A stretch of DNA of 64,000 bases from Ceratopteris richardii (GCA_020310875.1 CM035406.1:219391863-219455862); one strand, 5' to 3'; positions 12,991 through 26,900 are shown, numbered from the stretch's first letter. The notes: generated by a model from the sequence alone, not told the origin. Translations and numbers: made by a program.

Positions 12991-15885
12991 ATTGAAGCAT
13001 CTTCTCCATCCAAATTATTTTGTCAAGGTTCTTATTACTCTACCCCTTATTCTTTTTTCTAGTAATTTTATAGCCTCTTTACTTCAAGAAATGCAAGGGA
13101 TCGGTTTTTATTCATTAAGCCTCAAGTTTTTTGATTTTAAGCATGGGATTTCATAATTTTTTAGTCCACTTGATGCTCAAATAATAGTTTTTGAAGGGAT
13201 GCAATGCTCTATGATTTTTTGAAAAATTTTGGAGATTTTTAGCATTTTTTATTTTTTTAGATTTTTTGCTACATTCTTTTGATGATTTCTCCATATAGAT
13301 TTCTCATTTTTTTGTCCAAAATAATCAGGACCTTCACCCAACCTTAAGAAAATTTTTGGTAATTTTTAAAGACATTTTCTCACCCTTTTCTCATTTTTTC
13401 CATTAAAAAAACACAAAGAAAAGGCCTCAAACCCCTTATTGTTCTTTTTTGGAAAAAAATCCCTAGGCCTACCACCCCCCTTCTCTCTCTCATTTTAATT
13501 TTTATTTATTTTTTTACTTAGTATTTTGATTTTATTTTAATTCTTATTTATTTTTTATTTAGTATTTTAATTTTTTTTTATTTTTTTTATCATACCCTAT
13601 TGCCCCCTTGCACTTGACACCCCTATCCCAATTCCTCCTCTCCCCCTATACCTCTTACCCCATTTTCCCTCCGTCTTCCCACCTTCATTTTTATTTTCCA
13701 TCATATTTTTTTCCTCAGTGGCCTCCACGAGTTTCCACATCGGCTCACTCTAGAATTTTTCACTTGTTGACCATATATCTTGTCAATTCCACCTAATTCC
13801 CATTAGATCATGCTCCTTCATTGTTGGATCAGCCTCCTCATCATTGATCGCTATATATGGCCTTGTTTCTTATTCAATATATGTGCATTTTAGTTTTTTC
13901 TCACTTTGGGCAATGCCTAGCTTTGTTGTTTCTATTTTATGCTCTCTATGATGGAGGATTTGCTAGGTAGTGGGCAACTATTGACCGTGAATCAGTGCAT
14001 AGGTTGGCAAGGGTGAATCTATGGTGCATATGTATCCATTGGGTGTGTCAAGGTCACTAAGAGGTGCAGATGTAGTGCACAAAGTATGCTCTCTTTGTTT
14101 CATAGTTTTGGAGTTTATTTCAAAGGGTTCTAGAGGCTTCAAGGGTGTGCAAGAGCCCTCCTTTGGAGTGGGTTAATTGTGTTTTGGAGAGCTCTAATGG
14201 GGCACATTTGATAGATTTGAATATATATTAGAATGGAGAAAAGCATATGTAAAGGATCCCCTTTTTTTAGCACATGTACTAAAGCCACTATAGCACAAAA
14301 GAGGATCAGTCAAGAAAAAGAGATTGTACATTGGGATTCATTTGAAGTTTAGAACATCATGAAGTATACAAAGAATTTGTCACTATGTGTGCTCAATGTG
14401 GCCAAAATACCAAGAAGTGGGTTGTATGTCCAAGGCCAAATATCTTGAAAGAAAAACTTGGATAAAATGAAGTGTAGGGTAAGCTATGAGGCTCACCTAC
14501 AATCTCTATATATGAATGTCAAATTACAATGTCTGAATATGATACAATTTGACAATATCTGTATCTAGGTAGAAATAGGAACTAGATACAAGAGATTGTG
14601 TGCCTAAGAGGTATGAAGAGTGTGTGTGAGAGAATATGGAGAATATGAACAATTTAGAATTTTTATACAACAAACCCAAATTCTGATCAACCTAAATCAG
14701 AAACAAGTGACCTAGCAAGTAAGAACAGAAATAGACTTGCTACTCACAGTAAATCAACAATGGATGTTGATGGTAAGTTGGCAGAATCTCCTCCAGATAA
14801 TCACCAAGATGTAGACCACAAATCCTCCAAGAGTGTGAGAACTCCTCCTCCAAGATGGCCTCCAAGATCTCCTCCTAACTTGAGAAGATTGATCACCTCC
14901 ATCTCCTTGAGAACACCTCAAAGAGAGTAGCTTGGATGATGTTGAACAATAGACCAAAGCCTTGCTTATATAAATTTGAGTATGCTTCTAAAAGCACTCC
15001 TCTAAAAGCACATATAACAAAAGCAATAAAGCAATTGATGTCGCTAAATTACATCTAAAAGCAAGAAATGCTTGTTGCGAATTATGCCGCTATTTCGTGA
15101 AGTGATTTTTCACAACAAAAGTTGTTTACTGTTGGCACTGCACCATTCAGAATTGAACATTGATACTTGTTATAGGAGTCAATCGACATAGCCACGGTGC
15201 CCTTTGACTTCTCTTGTACAAAGGATTTAATAGAAAATTCAATACATGTTTGATTTGATGAGGTTTGGAATCAATTTTGACCATTTTTTCCAAGAGCATC
15301 CCTCTAGTCTCTTCCCACCATCCTTTGAGAAGCTTCTCTCTAGGATGTGAATCCTAAAATCTCTCAAAGAAGAAGGCTTGAAATAAAGACATGAATGTTG
15401 TGTGTGCAACTCATCTCCCATCCTTTACCAATTGGCATATAATATATTAGCTACTATTTATAGTGTGGTCTCATCGGCATATTGCAATTGTAATCCAAAT
15501 TATCCATTTCTTTTAATAGATTGTAGCGACCAAATGCTAGCTGCATACTAAAAGTCTTCTCTAGATCAATATTCTACATTCCATAAGGATAAAACTTGAT
15601 CTTCCCCTTCACATTATTCTTGTTTTTTACCCCTTCATGTTCTTGTTCTTCCTTGATAAGTTTCGCATATGGTTATCTGATAGTCGACAAATCGATAGCC
15701 TTAATATGTCCCAAACAACATCAAATGAGTGGAATGATGTAACTCTTTTGTTAAAGTTTTGTTTAAGTTAGCATATCCAATATCTTTTTTTTTTACATGG
15801 TAGAAAACTTAATTGAGAAAGATTCAATTATACAAAAAGAAAAGAGATAATTTTTCATATATTTTTGTTAAGATGTAGCTGAAAT
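12991..15885. other. AT-rich interval without a recognisable gene
   Basis: 13080-13600 is T-rich with repeated TTTTTATTTTTTT and TTAGTATTTTGATTTT blocks. 13600-13800 is pyrimidine-rich (CCCCTATACC-like). The rest has no frame longer than about 90 codons with convincing composition. It may hold the 5' end of copia D, but no LTR matching 43847-44065 was seen. Confidence 0.5.
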
Positions 15886-16101
15886 GGACATAATTTCAAC
15901 TAGGGTTCATTAGATATTATTCTTCAATAATGATAGATTATCCTTAAGGATATCCTTTGATAACCAAAACATACAAGTAAAGTAACATAGTACGGACATA
16001 ATTTCAACTAGGGTTCATTAGATATTATTCTTCAATAATGATAGATTATCCTTAAGGATATCCTTTGATAACCAAAACATACAAGTAAATTAACATAGTA
16101 C
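15886..16101 (+). repeat. 108-bp tandem duplication
   Basis: Two adjacent 108-bp copies starting GGACATAATTTCAACTAGGG (15886 and 15994) are nearly identical, differing at a few positions near the end (AAAGTAACATAG versus AAATTAACATAG). It lies just before the gag remnant of copia D. Confidence 0.9.
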
Positions 16102-16193
16102 ACACGGAATTTCATGTTCCATAAAATAGGTTTATGCAATAGCTTGAAATCTTTTCCAAGGTAAAGGTAACCTAGAGGGTGGTTATTTCATGA

Positions 16194-16669
16194 TTGAAAG
16201 GCCCATCCAAACACCCAAGATGGATGATGAAAGGCAATCCAAATGCCTTAACATTTGAGGAGTTAGTCTCTGTTCAGATGCAAGAAGATCAGTCTAGGCA
16301 CAACAGGTCCATTATGTGTGTTGTAGATCAAGCTTTCCTAGCTAGTCAGAAGGGCAAAGGTAAATGGAGCTCATCTACTTGTAACCAAAAATTTGCTAAT
16401 TCTGCATAATCAAAGAAGGATGATAGAGAGAGAAGAAAATAGAAAAACATAAATTGTTTGGCAAATACTGTAAAGTAAATGATCATGTCATAAAGACTTG
16501 TCCAAATTTGGCTGCTAAAGAGGCAAGGCGCCATTTACCAATGTTTGCAGTTATGACCCATCTTCTCATGGGTACTATATGTCTGCAATAGACTCAGATG
16601 TTTGGTACTTTGATAGTGGGGCAACCAAACATATTACATTGTAGTGCAATTTCTTCACTTCACTCGAGC
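16194..16669 (+). pseudogene. copia D gag end, zinc knuckle and protease start
   Basis: Frames read a gag C-terminal segment (NPNALTFEELVSVQMQEDQS), a CCHC knuckle in which the first Cys has become Gly (GKYC..NDHVIKTC, about 16460-16502), and the copia protease active site WYFDSGATKHIT (about 16599-16634). A TAG follows in the same frame (about 16641). Stops and shifts elsewhere make it non-functional. The sequence breaks off exactly at the 5-bp duplication flanking element F. Confidence 0.75.
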
Positions 16670-16674
16670 CTGCC

Positions 16675-17102
16675 TGTTGTGGAAGGACTCCATAGCCTTC
16701 ACACAACTGAAGACTAACTAGCAAGGCCACACACTAGGAAGAGAGATGTCTTTCCACCCAACCAACCCCTCCAATATATAGCTCCAAGTCCAAGGGGGTA
16801 AGTCCCTCTCAAAGGGACATGTGTACCTTCCATCACATGGGTCCCTAAGGTGGTCACATGGTTTCCAAGCTTAGGATATCACATGAAATCACATGGCTTC
16901 TAAAAGAAAACTCTCCAAGCTCTCACGTACAAACCAAGTGGCTAGGAGAAGCTTCCAATCAAGCCTAAGGTACTCAACCTTAGAGAATTATCCCTAAGGT
17001 TCAAGACCCATCTAAAAAGGGTAAATAAACCCATAAATCCCAAGGGTTTCACACCTAGAAACCCAAGGGTTCTACCCCTTAGACCCATGTAATTATACAA
17101 CA
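16675..17102 (-). repeat. 3' LTR of element F
   Basis: On the plus strand it begins TGTTGTGGAAGGACTCC and ends TTATACAACA, with TG/CA ends. It matches 41063-41490 over its whole length. Confidence 0.9.
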
Positions 17103-17118
17103 TTCTCCCCCCCTTAAA
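17103..17118 (-). other. Polypurine tract of element F
   Basis: The minus strand reads TTTAAGGGGGGGAGAA directly before the LTR. This sets the orientation of F together with the primer-binding site at 41050-41061. Confidence 0.8.
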
Positions 17119-18352
17119 AGCATTTCCGTCCTCGGAAATGAGTGGAGATATATACCTTGGGGTATTCCCCCATGCTCCATGATCAATCTCAAGCATCATG
17201 GCTTTCATCTCTCTAAGTTCGCCTCTTAATTTGAAAGGGGAATTCCACCCCGACTGAATCTAAAAAGAGGAGAATCCATGTGTCGTCTAATTCCCTGCCC
17301 CAATCATTCAAATTTCCATCTAGTTTGCATACGAAAAAGAACAGAGTGGAATGCAAAGTATGCAAAGAATGAAAAGGGTGGAAGAGAACATCCCTGCCTA
17401 TTTCCTTTGTTTAAGCTATGTGTCATCTGGGTCTCCATAGCTCAAACATGTGAATTAGGTGGATACAAAGTGGCTTCAACTAAATTACTACCTTGGTCCA
17501 TTGCTTTGCATCACTTGTGCATGGACCTAGCACAATAGATGAATGCTACTTAAGGTCAGATTCATCTCTGAAGTTAGAATCCAACTGGATCTAAAAGGAA
17601 GATGAATCTTACATAATCCCTGCCCAAATCAATCTCTTTTAGTGAAATGGGTGGATTTTCTTGTTTGCAATTTGCCTCTAATAATTCTAAATAGAGGGGA
17701 ACATTATTATATATCCCTACCTAACCAATAGAATGGTAAAGGTCGATTATATAACATCCTCTTCATCTTCAGAGAGAGCTTACCAAAAAGTGGATGCAAT
17801 GTTCTTTCAAAACTTTACGTAGTTTTGAGAATCCACTTTTAAGGGACTAGAATCCGTAAGGGTTAATCTAACTATTGTAGCCTTTGATTGAAACCTATTT
17901 TACTTGTTCTTCCAAAAAGATAAGATCTTTATAACTACATCCCAAGATGAGAACTCATAGTGTAAAAGATCGTGTTATCTTTAAGGTCATAAGTAGAAAT
18001 AGATTATTCCAATCATTTCTTCACTACTTAATCCTTACGGATCTTTAGTTGGATCTCAAACCTTAAAGGTCTTCTTGATCCTTGCAGAGTTCTCTCCCTT
18101 ATATTCTCGATCTATTAAAGATGTCCTATGTTGACATCGTAACTATATCTTTCTTATTCTTCAATCAAGTATCCAGAAGATGATCTTTTTTGAGCTTTCT
18201 TTCAAGCTTTGCCTAAGATCATCTTTATGTTTCTCGAATTTCAAGTTATGCTTTTGAATGAAGTTTTTAGAACTTCATCCTTTGGAGTTTACCTTCAAAC
18301 TCAAAAAAGTTGATCCTCTCCTTATTTCTAACTCTCTGTAAGAGATAGATAC
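17119..18352 (-). other. Internal region of element F, left of CACTA-2
   Basis: No intact frame. Near the polypurine tract the minus strand reads ISPLISEDGNAFKGG, the kind of short tail sequence seen just before the 3' LTR of many plant gypsy pol genes, so this may be the very end of a lost pol. The rest is AT-rich and noncoding as far as can be seen. Confidence 0.4.
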
Positions 18353-18655
18353 CACTACAAGAAATAGGGGGGCATAGCGACGTCGTCGAATCGGAAAAAA
18401 ACGGAGTCGTGTTTTTGAAATTTTGATTTTTAGGCGGGGTACGTCGCAGACTCAAGCTTGCATTGCTTATGCGACGCTAATCTTTGCATCGCAAATAGAG
18501 TCGCTTGCTAGCAACGATATGTGCGACATGGGCAAACTGGAGAGCGTCGCATATGCGTCGTCCTTTCAAGAGCATCACGTAATCGACGCTCTAGAATGTT
18601 CAAAAAAAATTTCGATTTCTCCCGGCACATTTGTGCCGAGATCTGGACGAGAGCA
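18353..18655 (+). repeat. Left terminal and subterminal repeats of CACTA-2
   Basis: The 30-bp terminal repeat is followed by many copies of GCGACG, GCATCGC, CGTCGCA and close variants up to about 18600 (for example GAGCGTCGCATATGCGTCG). The stretch is rich in CpG compared with its surroundings. Such arrays are TnpA-type binding sites in En/Spm elements. Confidence 0.8.
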
Positions 18656-18662
18656 AGAGAAC

Positions 18663-18718
<56 letters not shown>

Positions 18719-19894
18719 GAGACCAGGTATGCGCACACACACACACTTACACACACATACATATGCATACACACACATATACACACATAGACACACACAC
18801 ACACATACACATATACACACACACACATACACACACATATACACACATATACATACATACACACACACACATATACATACATACACACACACACATATAC
18901 ATGCACACACACATATATACATACACACACATATGCATAAATAATGCACATGCAAACATACACATACATAATGCATACACATGCACACACATATACACAT
19001 ACACATACACATACACACACATACACACATACACACATATACACACGCATACACACACATACACACACACATACACACACATACACACACATATATGCAT
19101 ACAGACACACATAGAGAGACATGCACACACATACACATACATGCATACATATGCATATGCATACATACATACATACTTACATGCATACACACACATATGC
19201 ATACACAATGCACATGCATACATACACATACATAATGCATATGCATACATAATGCACATGCATACATACACATACATAATGCATATGCATACATAATGCA
19301 CATGCATACATACACATACATAATGCATACACACACATATGCATACATAAAGCATAAACACACATACACACACATACATATGCATACACACACATATACA
19401 CACATAGACACACACACACACATACACATATACACACACAAATACACACTCGTATACACACATACACACATAATGTTGCATACACACACATATACATACA
19501 TACACACACACATATACATGCAGACACACATATATACATACACACACATATGCATACATAATGCACATGAAGACATACACATACATAATGCATACACATG
19601 CACACACATATACACATACACATACACACACATACACACACATACACACACATACACACACACATACACACATACACACACATACACACATACACACATA
19701 CACACATACACACACATACACACACACATACACACACATATATGCATACACACACATAGAGAGACATGCACACACATACACATACATGCATACATATGCA
19801 TATGCATATGCATACATACATACATACATATGCATATGCATATGCATACATACATACATACTTACATGCATACACACACATATGCATACATAAT
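18656..19894. repeat. (GA)n then (CA)n-rich microsatellite in CACTA-2
   Basis: About 65 bp of GA repeats, then 1.16 kb of ACAC/ACATAC/ATGCATACATA repeats. A higher-order unit containing ATAATGCACATGCATACATA recurs from 19200 onward. Element B is inserted in one of these units, and the repeat resumes at 34835. Long frames here are artefacts. Confidence 0.95.
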
Positions 19895-20449
19895 TGTTGG
19901 CATACAAGTCAGATGAAGAGCATACTAGCGCAACGGAGGAGTCATGCACAATACGGCAACAAGGCCCAATCATTTTTTCCATGGACCATTTACAACTCAA
20001 GTGATTTTAATCACTACACAAACATTGTAAATTTCGTTTCTGGTAGAATAGACTCCATTTTGTGCAAGCCGAGGAGTCCTTGAGCTTGAGGAGTATTAGA
20101 ACTAGCTACATATCAATTTTCATAATTTTCAGACTCTGTTTGAGCCCTCAAATAGGCTCTAGAACCTAATTTTTAACTAGGCCGAACACTAGGTCTGGAC
20201 AAGACCAAAGCTAGTTAGAAAACTATAAAAAGAGCTAGAGAGCTCATTTTTGAGGGTAGATTGTTTGTGAATTGAGCTTATGTAATAGACTTTTTGACTA
20301 ATGCAAAGAACTCCATTGTTCCTCTCCTTGTTCTTGGCTTGTGTGCGCGTGTGTGTGTATGTGTGTGCATGCTTGTGTACTTCTCACTCACACACTTGTG
20401 CCTTCACTTGCTCATAGTCTTCATACTAGTCCTCACGTCTCCACGGATT
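19895..20449 (+). repeat. 5' LTR of element B, lacking its 3' end
   Basis: Begins TGTTGGCATACAAGTCAG. A TATA box (CTATAAAAAGAG) lies at about 20223-20234, with a transcription start expected some 30 bp later. It matches the 3' LTR until GGATTGAC, then diverges. The last 49 bp present at 34786-34834 are absent, and no TGG primer-binding site follows. A post-insertion deletion or a template switch would explain this. Confidence 0.88.
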
Positions 20450-20505
20450 GACCTACAGGAAGTTCTGGGGTGCCATATTTACATAGGGTGGAAGGCCCTT
20501 ACAAG

Positions 20506-23500
20506 ATGCAACTCGAGTACCTTAGGACCAACCGATTAGGTGCTAGCATCTATGAGGACGGCCTAGGAAGATCTGTGGTACAGATTAAGAATCCTGATCA
20601 ATCCATTGGACTAGAGCACCCAGCTGTCAAGTTTGAAAACGGAGCATACTTGGACAAAGAAGGAACCATATACGTAGTCACCAGTCACCCAGATAGGACG
20701 GACCAATTCGGAAATGTGATCCCAGAAGCAGACTTAGGCGACCTAGAGCAAGGAGACATAGGTACAGAACCTAGAACCCCTCGAGGCAAATCGGCTCTCA
20801 CTAGGATTATCACACCAGAGTGGATTCCCCAAGACAACAAGAGCATAGATCTGCTTCTGAACCGAGAGATTGACGAAGCCTTTTGGAGGTATAAGTCTGA
20901 TCGGCCAATTGATATAGGAACAATCATGATCTATGAGTTTAAGGATCCTGATAGCCCAGGCAGAGTGACCTACTTGGATCACGCTTCAGAGAGGATCTTT
21001 GGGGTTACAGAGAATGATAGGCATGCTTACACTTGGAAAGGAGAATTTATCTTCCCCCAACCAAGATCGAATGTGTCCTTTGGTCGCCAAGGAGCTGGAA
21101 CATCTCAAGCTCAGGGGACTCAAAGAGAAAGGAGTCAAGAGAGACCTGAGGTAAGCCTTGCCAACTCTTGGGGAAGAGAAAGAACGAGAATGGACACGAA
21201 TAGAGGGGAACCTGAGGGACATAGAGCCCCAGGGAACCGAAGAAATGCCGATGATTTCCCTTTGCCAAGACCAAGAGAGCACACGAGGACCTTGAGACCG
21301 ACCCAACTAGTTAAGTCCATGAAAAACTACTTCGATGGCACTGGAGACCCCTACGATCATGTAGTCGAGTTTAAGCAAGTCTTGAGAGCTGAACAAGTTG
21401 AAGACCTGTTCACGCAGTACAATGCCTTTGGTTTAACCCTTAGGAACACCGCCCTGACATGGTTTTAGCCACTAAACGAGAGGCAGTTTAGAAGCATAGA
21501 TCAACTTTTAGAGGCATTCATTATCGAATTCTCTAAAAATGGCATAAGGCATAATACTTCCTCATTGATATACAGCTTCAAGAAGACCCCGCAAGAGACT
21601 GTGAGACTTGCAGGAAGAAGATTTAGGCAATATCTTGAGCGATGTCCTGGTCTTGAGTTACCCACAGCCGCTAAGCAAGTGGCTTTATTCTTGGATGGAT
21701 TGCTAAGTACCAAATTGAGATCATATGTGTACTTGAAGGACCCCCGGACTATAGAAGAATGTGTACGCATGTGCATCGATATTGAGGATAACCTAGGGGA
21801 GGAGTTAGAGCTATCCAAAATCTACAAAGATTCAGATAGTACCTCTAGCCTCTCTTCCTCACAGTCCACATCAATTGAGGAACTTGCGGAAAAAGTAGCT
21901 CAAAAACTAGGCGTCTCTAGTAAACAAATTCCTAGATTTGCCCCAGTAAAGAGGTGCTATACTTGCGGTGGTGACCATATGGCAAACGCATGTCCCATCA
22001 CGGCTCAACCCCAAGTGAACCCTAGCAGCCAATATTGCACCATAGAGCGAAGGTACACAAATCACTCAGCACAGGACTGCCCATACAATAAGCAAGCAGT
22101 TAGGCAAACCTACCCTCAGCCATACCCTCAACAAGGCAGATACCAGAGTCAATATTCACCACAACAGTATATTAGGCCTCAGCAAAATTACCAACCGCAA
22201 TATCAGGCCCAACTGAGACCCCAGCCAGTGCTAGCACAGCAACCACCTGCTCCTACTAATGTGATTCCGGTCAAGTATGCCGCTGCAGAAGAAAACCTGA
22301 ATAGAGCGATAGTCCCAGTAACACCATTAATCTCAGAAAGTGATCCCAGTGACCATAGCTTTGATTCTACACATGTTGATAGTCCCCAGGCTTACTACAT
22401 GCAGTCTCCTGAACATGGTGAGTCTTACTACAGTGAGGAACCGAGTGAACCTATTTGGGAGCCTCAATATGCTAATGTCATGTACACAAACCCCAACTCT
22501 AGACCTCAACCTAGGCAGATACGACCCCCTTTTCCTAGAGGACCTTGCTTCAGATGCCAGGGGGATCACCTCATACGTGATTGCCCCATGCCTGCACCTA
22601 CACAACCCCAATCAGTGACGATCCAAGGCTTTTGTCAGGAGTGCGGAAAGGAACATCTCTTACGAGATTGTCCCAAGAATCCCAGCAATATGCCAAAAAT
22701 CACTCCGATTAATGTTATTGGGTTGGTGGTCAATTCCACAGGAACTGTCACTTCCACTACACCAGTGCAGGTAATCACTAGAGCTCAAGCATTGCAGCAA
22801 AACCAAGGGGTAAGCCAGGAAAAGAGCCCAGACGCTAGCGATACTGAGAGCCAAAATAAGAAGAGAACAAGAGCTTGGAGAGATAGCCGTGAACGTATGA
22901 AAAGGCAATGGGCAAAGAAGATGAGTGAACTTGAGGAAAGTCTACGAGAAACCAAGGCCAAAATCATAGAGATCACATCTCAACCGCACTCTCACACATT
23001 CCCACCGCTACCATCCCCATCACCCTCCATCCCTCCACCCTCTAATACACCCCACGTAACCCTTCCACCACCCCGAGCAGGATCATTATTAGCTGATCCC
23101 ACTCCTGAAGACATAGACATGATGCTTAAAGCATATCAGGCCAGAATCCAAGAAGGGCCAAATGTAACGGATCATGACAAGTGCTACCCTAGAGCTGACC
23201 TAGAGATAGAAAGAACCAAGCTTTGCGCGAAAATGGTCGCATTGGCTCAGACTATGTTTGAAGCCAGTCGCCTTTTCAATTACTCGGGCTCAGCCAAGAC
23301 GCAATTACACTTGGATGGACTTCTAGAGAAGTTAGAGGGCATAATTGCAAGATCTGCCAAGGAAGAAAAAAATCAAGAAAGACATAAAGCAAGCAAAAAC
23401 ATGACCCATCCCCCACCGAAAGCTTATGTGCCCAATTCCACTGAACCAGACAACCCCCCCTCCCTAGAAAGAATAGAGAATCTAATTGCACAATCACAAA

Positions 23501-23943
23501 AGGAACCCGCCCCTCAACACCATGACAAGGCTAGTGAAAGAGCAGGTCTTCCTACCCAGAAAGCCTATGTGCCTGAGGCCTACGTGCCTAACTCTACGGA
23601 GCCAGACACCTCTTCTTCTATGAATCAATACACACCAGAATTCTTGCGAGCGATTCAAGAAGAGAAATGGGCTAAAGAGAGTGAGGTTCCTCCTCCCATT
23701 GAACTTGTGGATGACACACACGATCAATTCCCACAAGACCTTCCTTCCATTTATGGAGAGCAGGAGAGTGCCCAATCTCAAGAAAGATTAGACTTCGAGT
23801 CTAATTCTTTACAAGAACTACCCCATTTCACAGGCCCATGGGAAGCAAAGTCCACCTGTATGAGAGCACCTACAGTCATGGTAAGAAACGAAGATTCAGT
23901 CATACCTAGGAACACAGAGGTAGTGAAGAACACCAAAGTGTAG
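20506..23943 (+). pseudogene. gag: gag of element B (one internal amber stop)
   Basis: One frame runs from the ATG at 20506 to a TAG at 23941-23943, broken only by a TAG at 21466-21468 within the conserved TALTWF segment, where Gln is usual. This would be a single C-to-T change from CAG. The capsid-like region (about 21300-21800) has KNYFDGTGDPYDHVVEFKQ and FRQYLERCPG. Three CX2CX3HX4C zinc knuckles follow: CYTCGGDHMANAC (about 21957), CFRCQGDHLIRDC (about 22549) and CQECGKEHLLRDC (about 22636), with a degenerate one near 22035. Gln/Pro-rich linkers lie between, and a coiled, charged region is at 22850-22990. At about 1,145 codons it is longer than usual gypsy gag. An upstream GTG frame start at 20470 is not a eukaryotic start. 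Confidence 0.85.
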
Positions 23944-26900
23944 TGCAATCTCACTTTGGAAGAGCTGCTTAAGGTTAGACCAGAAGTGTGGAAACATATA
24001 GCCAATCAAGTGCCCGAGATAGCAAAACCTCGTTCCCAGGTAGGATCCCAGAGAACAGTGCCAGAAATACCCTTAGACAAGATCGGAGACATGAGTGAGG
24101 GCGAAGAGGGAAACACATATCTCCCCATCACTCATCAGGGATACACAACCAAGGCCATCTTGGACTCAGGTGCAGGAGTTGCAATTGTTACCACTTCCTT
24201 ATGGAAACGTTGGGGCAAGCCAGCTCTCAGGCCAACGAGAATGAAATTGCAGATGGCTGACAGGCACATAGAAAGACCCTTAGGACTACTCGAGGGGATA
24301 ACTCTCACTACTTGTGGTGTAGAGTTTGAGCACACATTTGCTATCTGTGACTTTAGCAAAAATCAAGCCTATGAGATGATTTTGGGAAGACCATTTATGC
24401 GGCAGTTGCAAGTGGTACAGGATTGGGGAACCAATTCCTTGTATTTGCAGCATTTAGGTGTTACAACCAAAGTCAATCTCAAGGATTATTCTCATAGAGA
24501 TGTCCCTCCTATCCAATGGAACCCCATCCATAGAGCCAAAGATGATACAGAATCGGTGCATTCCCTAGGATCAGGATCCTCATGGATGCATGAAGACACT
24601 CACTTATGGATGTGTAAGGTAGCAGTAGAAGAAGAGAAGAGAGAAAAAGCCAGGGAGATAGGTGCAAAAGAAACCCATAGATCAATCCAAGACCCAGCCT
24701 ATGCACCTGTAGTTTTTCCAGACGAAGAATTCGAACCTCACGGCTGGGCAGAAATTCTAGCAACCATGGATGTAGCCATCAATGAAGAACAATGGACACC
24801 TCACTGTGACGAGGATGGCTATGACATTTCAGTCTTCTCCATAGAGCCGATCATGGGAGAGGCAATTTTAGAAGAGTGTGAACCTAGCCCTGATGCATTT
24901 GAGGATGCGAGTGACTCCGATCTAGAGTCAATCATTATGGACCCACCTTTTGCATCAGATGAAGAATACTTCTATGAAGTAGAATTTCAACCCCAGAAGC
25001 ACGGAGAGCTTACAAAGGATGTAAGGCTAGCCACACATGTAACCCATAAGGAAGAAGGAAAGAAAAGAAAGAAGAGAGAAGTCACACCAGAAGAGGAAGA
25101 ATCTTTGTTTGAGGTCCCGGAAAATTTTAAGAAGTATGAGATAGATGACAGGAGATTCATGATTAGAATGCCTAAACGAGAGGCACAATCGGGAGAGGCC
25201 TATGATAACAAAGAAACTACCAAGAAAATAGTGGTAGCCATAGAAGAAGGAGAAGAGAGGTGCACTTACATAGGACATGACCTCACTGAGGAAGAAGAGC
25301 ATGAGCTGATAGCCTTGCTAAGAGAATACAGAGATGTATTTGCTTGGAGTTACAAGGATTTGAAAGGAGTGGACCCGGACATATGCTCACATACGATTCC
25401 CATGACTACAGAGGCCAGACCCTCAAAACAAAAGCCATACACATATAATGACAACTATGCTGCCAAGATCAAAGAAGAGATAGACCGCTTGATTGAAGCT
25501 GGATTTATCTATGAAATTGAGCACACTGAATGGGTATCCCCCATTGTGGTGGTGCCCAAGAAGAACGGCAAATTACGAGTATGCATTAACTTGAAGAAGG
25601 TTAACGCAGCCACGATCAGGGATAATTACCCGCTTCCTATCACTGAGCATCTATTAGAAAGGGTGGCAGGCAAGGAAGTGTACAGCTTCCTAGATGGGTT
25701 CTCTGGCTACAATCAAGTGGCCATTGCACCAGAAGATCAGCATAAAACGGCTTTTGCCACAGAGTGGGGTATATTCGCTTTTAGGGTAATGCCATTCGGG
25801 CTGACCAATGCTCCCGCAACCTTCCAAAGGCTGATGTGCCATGTATTTAAGGAGTTCCTGAGAAAGAACTTAGAAGTCTATGTTGATGATCTTTGTGCTC
25901 ATTCCAACATTAGACAAACCCATATTCCTGAACTCAGACAAATCTTTGACAAATGTAGAGAATATCAAGTCTGCCTAAACCCAGAAAAATGTGTTTTTAT
26001 GGTCAGGCAAGGCAAAATTCTAGGACACATAGTGTCAAAGAATGGCATATCTACGGATGAAGAGAAAGTAAGAGCTATAGCCGAATTACCTAGGCCAAAG
26101 AATGTCAAGGAAGTACAAGCTTTCATGGGGCATTGTGGTTATTACCGACGATTTATACACATGTATGCCATCATTGCAAAGCCTCTGTACGGACTTCTGA
26201 CAAACTTTGAGTGGACTGAGGAATGTGAGAATTCCTTCAATGAGCTTAAACGGCGATTATGTTCAGCACCAATCTTAACCACACCGGATTGGAATAAGCC
26301 TTTCCATGTTCATGTGGATGCATCCAATTATGCCATTGGATGTGTGCTTGCACAACCTACTGGTGAAGGTAATATGGATCTTCCAATTGCCTATGCTAGT
26401 AGACAATTGAATGCAGTTGAACGAAATTATACCACTACTGAGAGAGAAGGCTTAGGCATGGTATATGCAGTTAAGAAATTTAGACACTATTTGCTTGCAA
26501 ATAAGTTTAAATTTTTTACTGATCATCAGGCATTGCTATACCTCGTAAACAAGCCATGCAATACAAGAAGATTAGTAAGATGGTTTCTCTTGCTAATGGA
26601 ATATGATTTTGAGGTTGTGGTAAGGAAAGGGAAGACTCATTTGAGAGCAGATCACCTTTCTAGGCTCACATCGGGGGAAGCCCCACAAGGAGTGTCAGAT
26701 GACCTTCCTGATGCTTACTTGTTTAATTTGGAAGTGGTGCCGCAGTGGGCTAAGCCATTGGTACCAGTGTTGACATACGGACCTAACCACGCAGTAATAA
26801 ACACACAGGATAGAGAGGTAGTAAAAGCCCAAAAGTATCACATCATGGCAGGAAGTATGTACAAGCACACAGATCAAGGGATCTTGGCTTGTTGTGTGGA

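Noticed and set aside
15240..15700. LINE reverse-transcriptase fragment on the minus strand (LQYADETT-like phrase)
   Set aside because: A single short motif with no flanking RT blocks; below what I can support.
18423..20000. Long open frames of up to 426 codons on both strands
   Set aside because: Same reason: CA microsatellite translation, with no domain.
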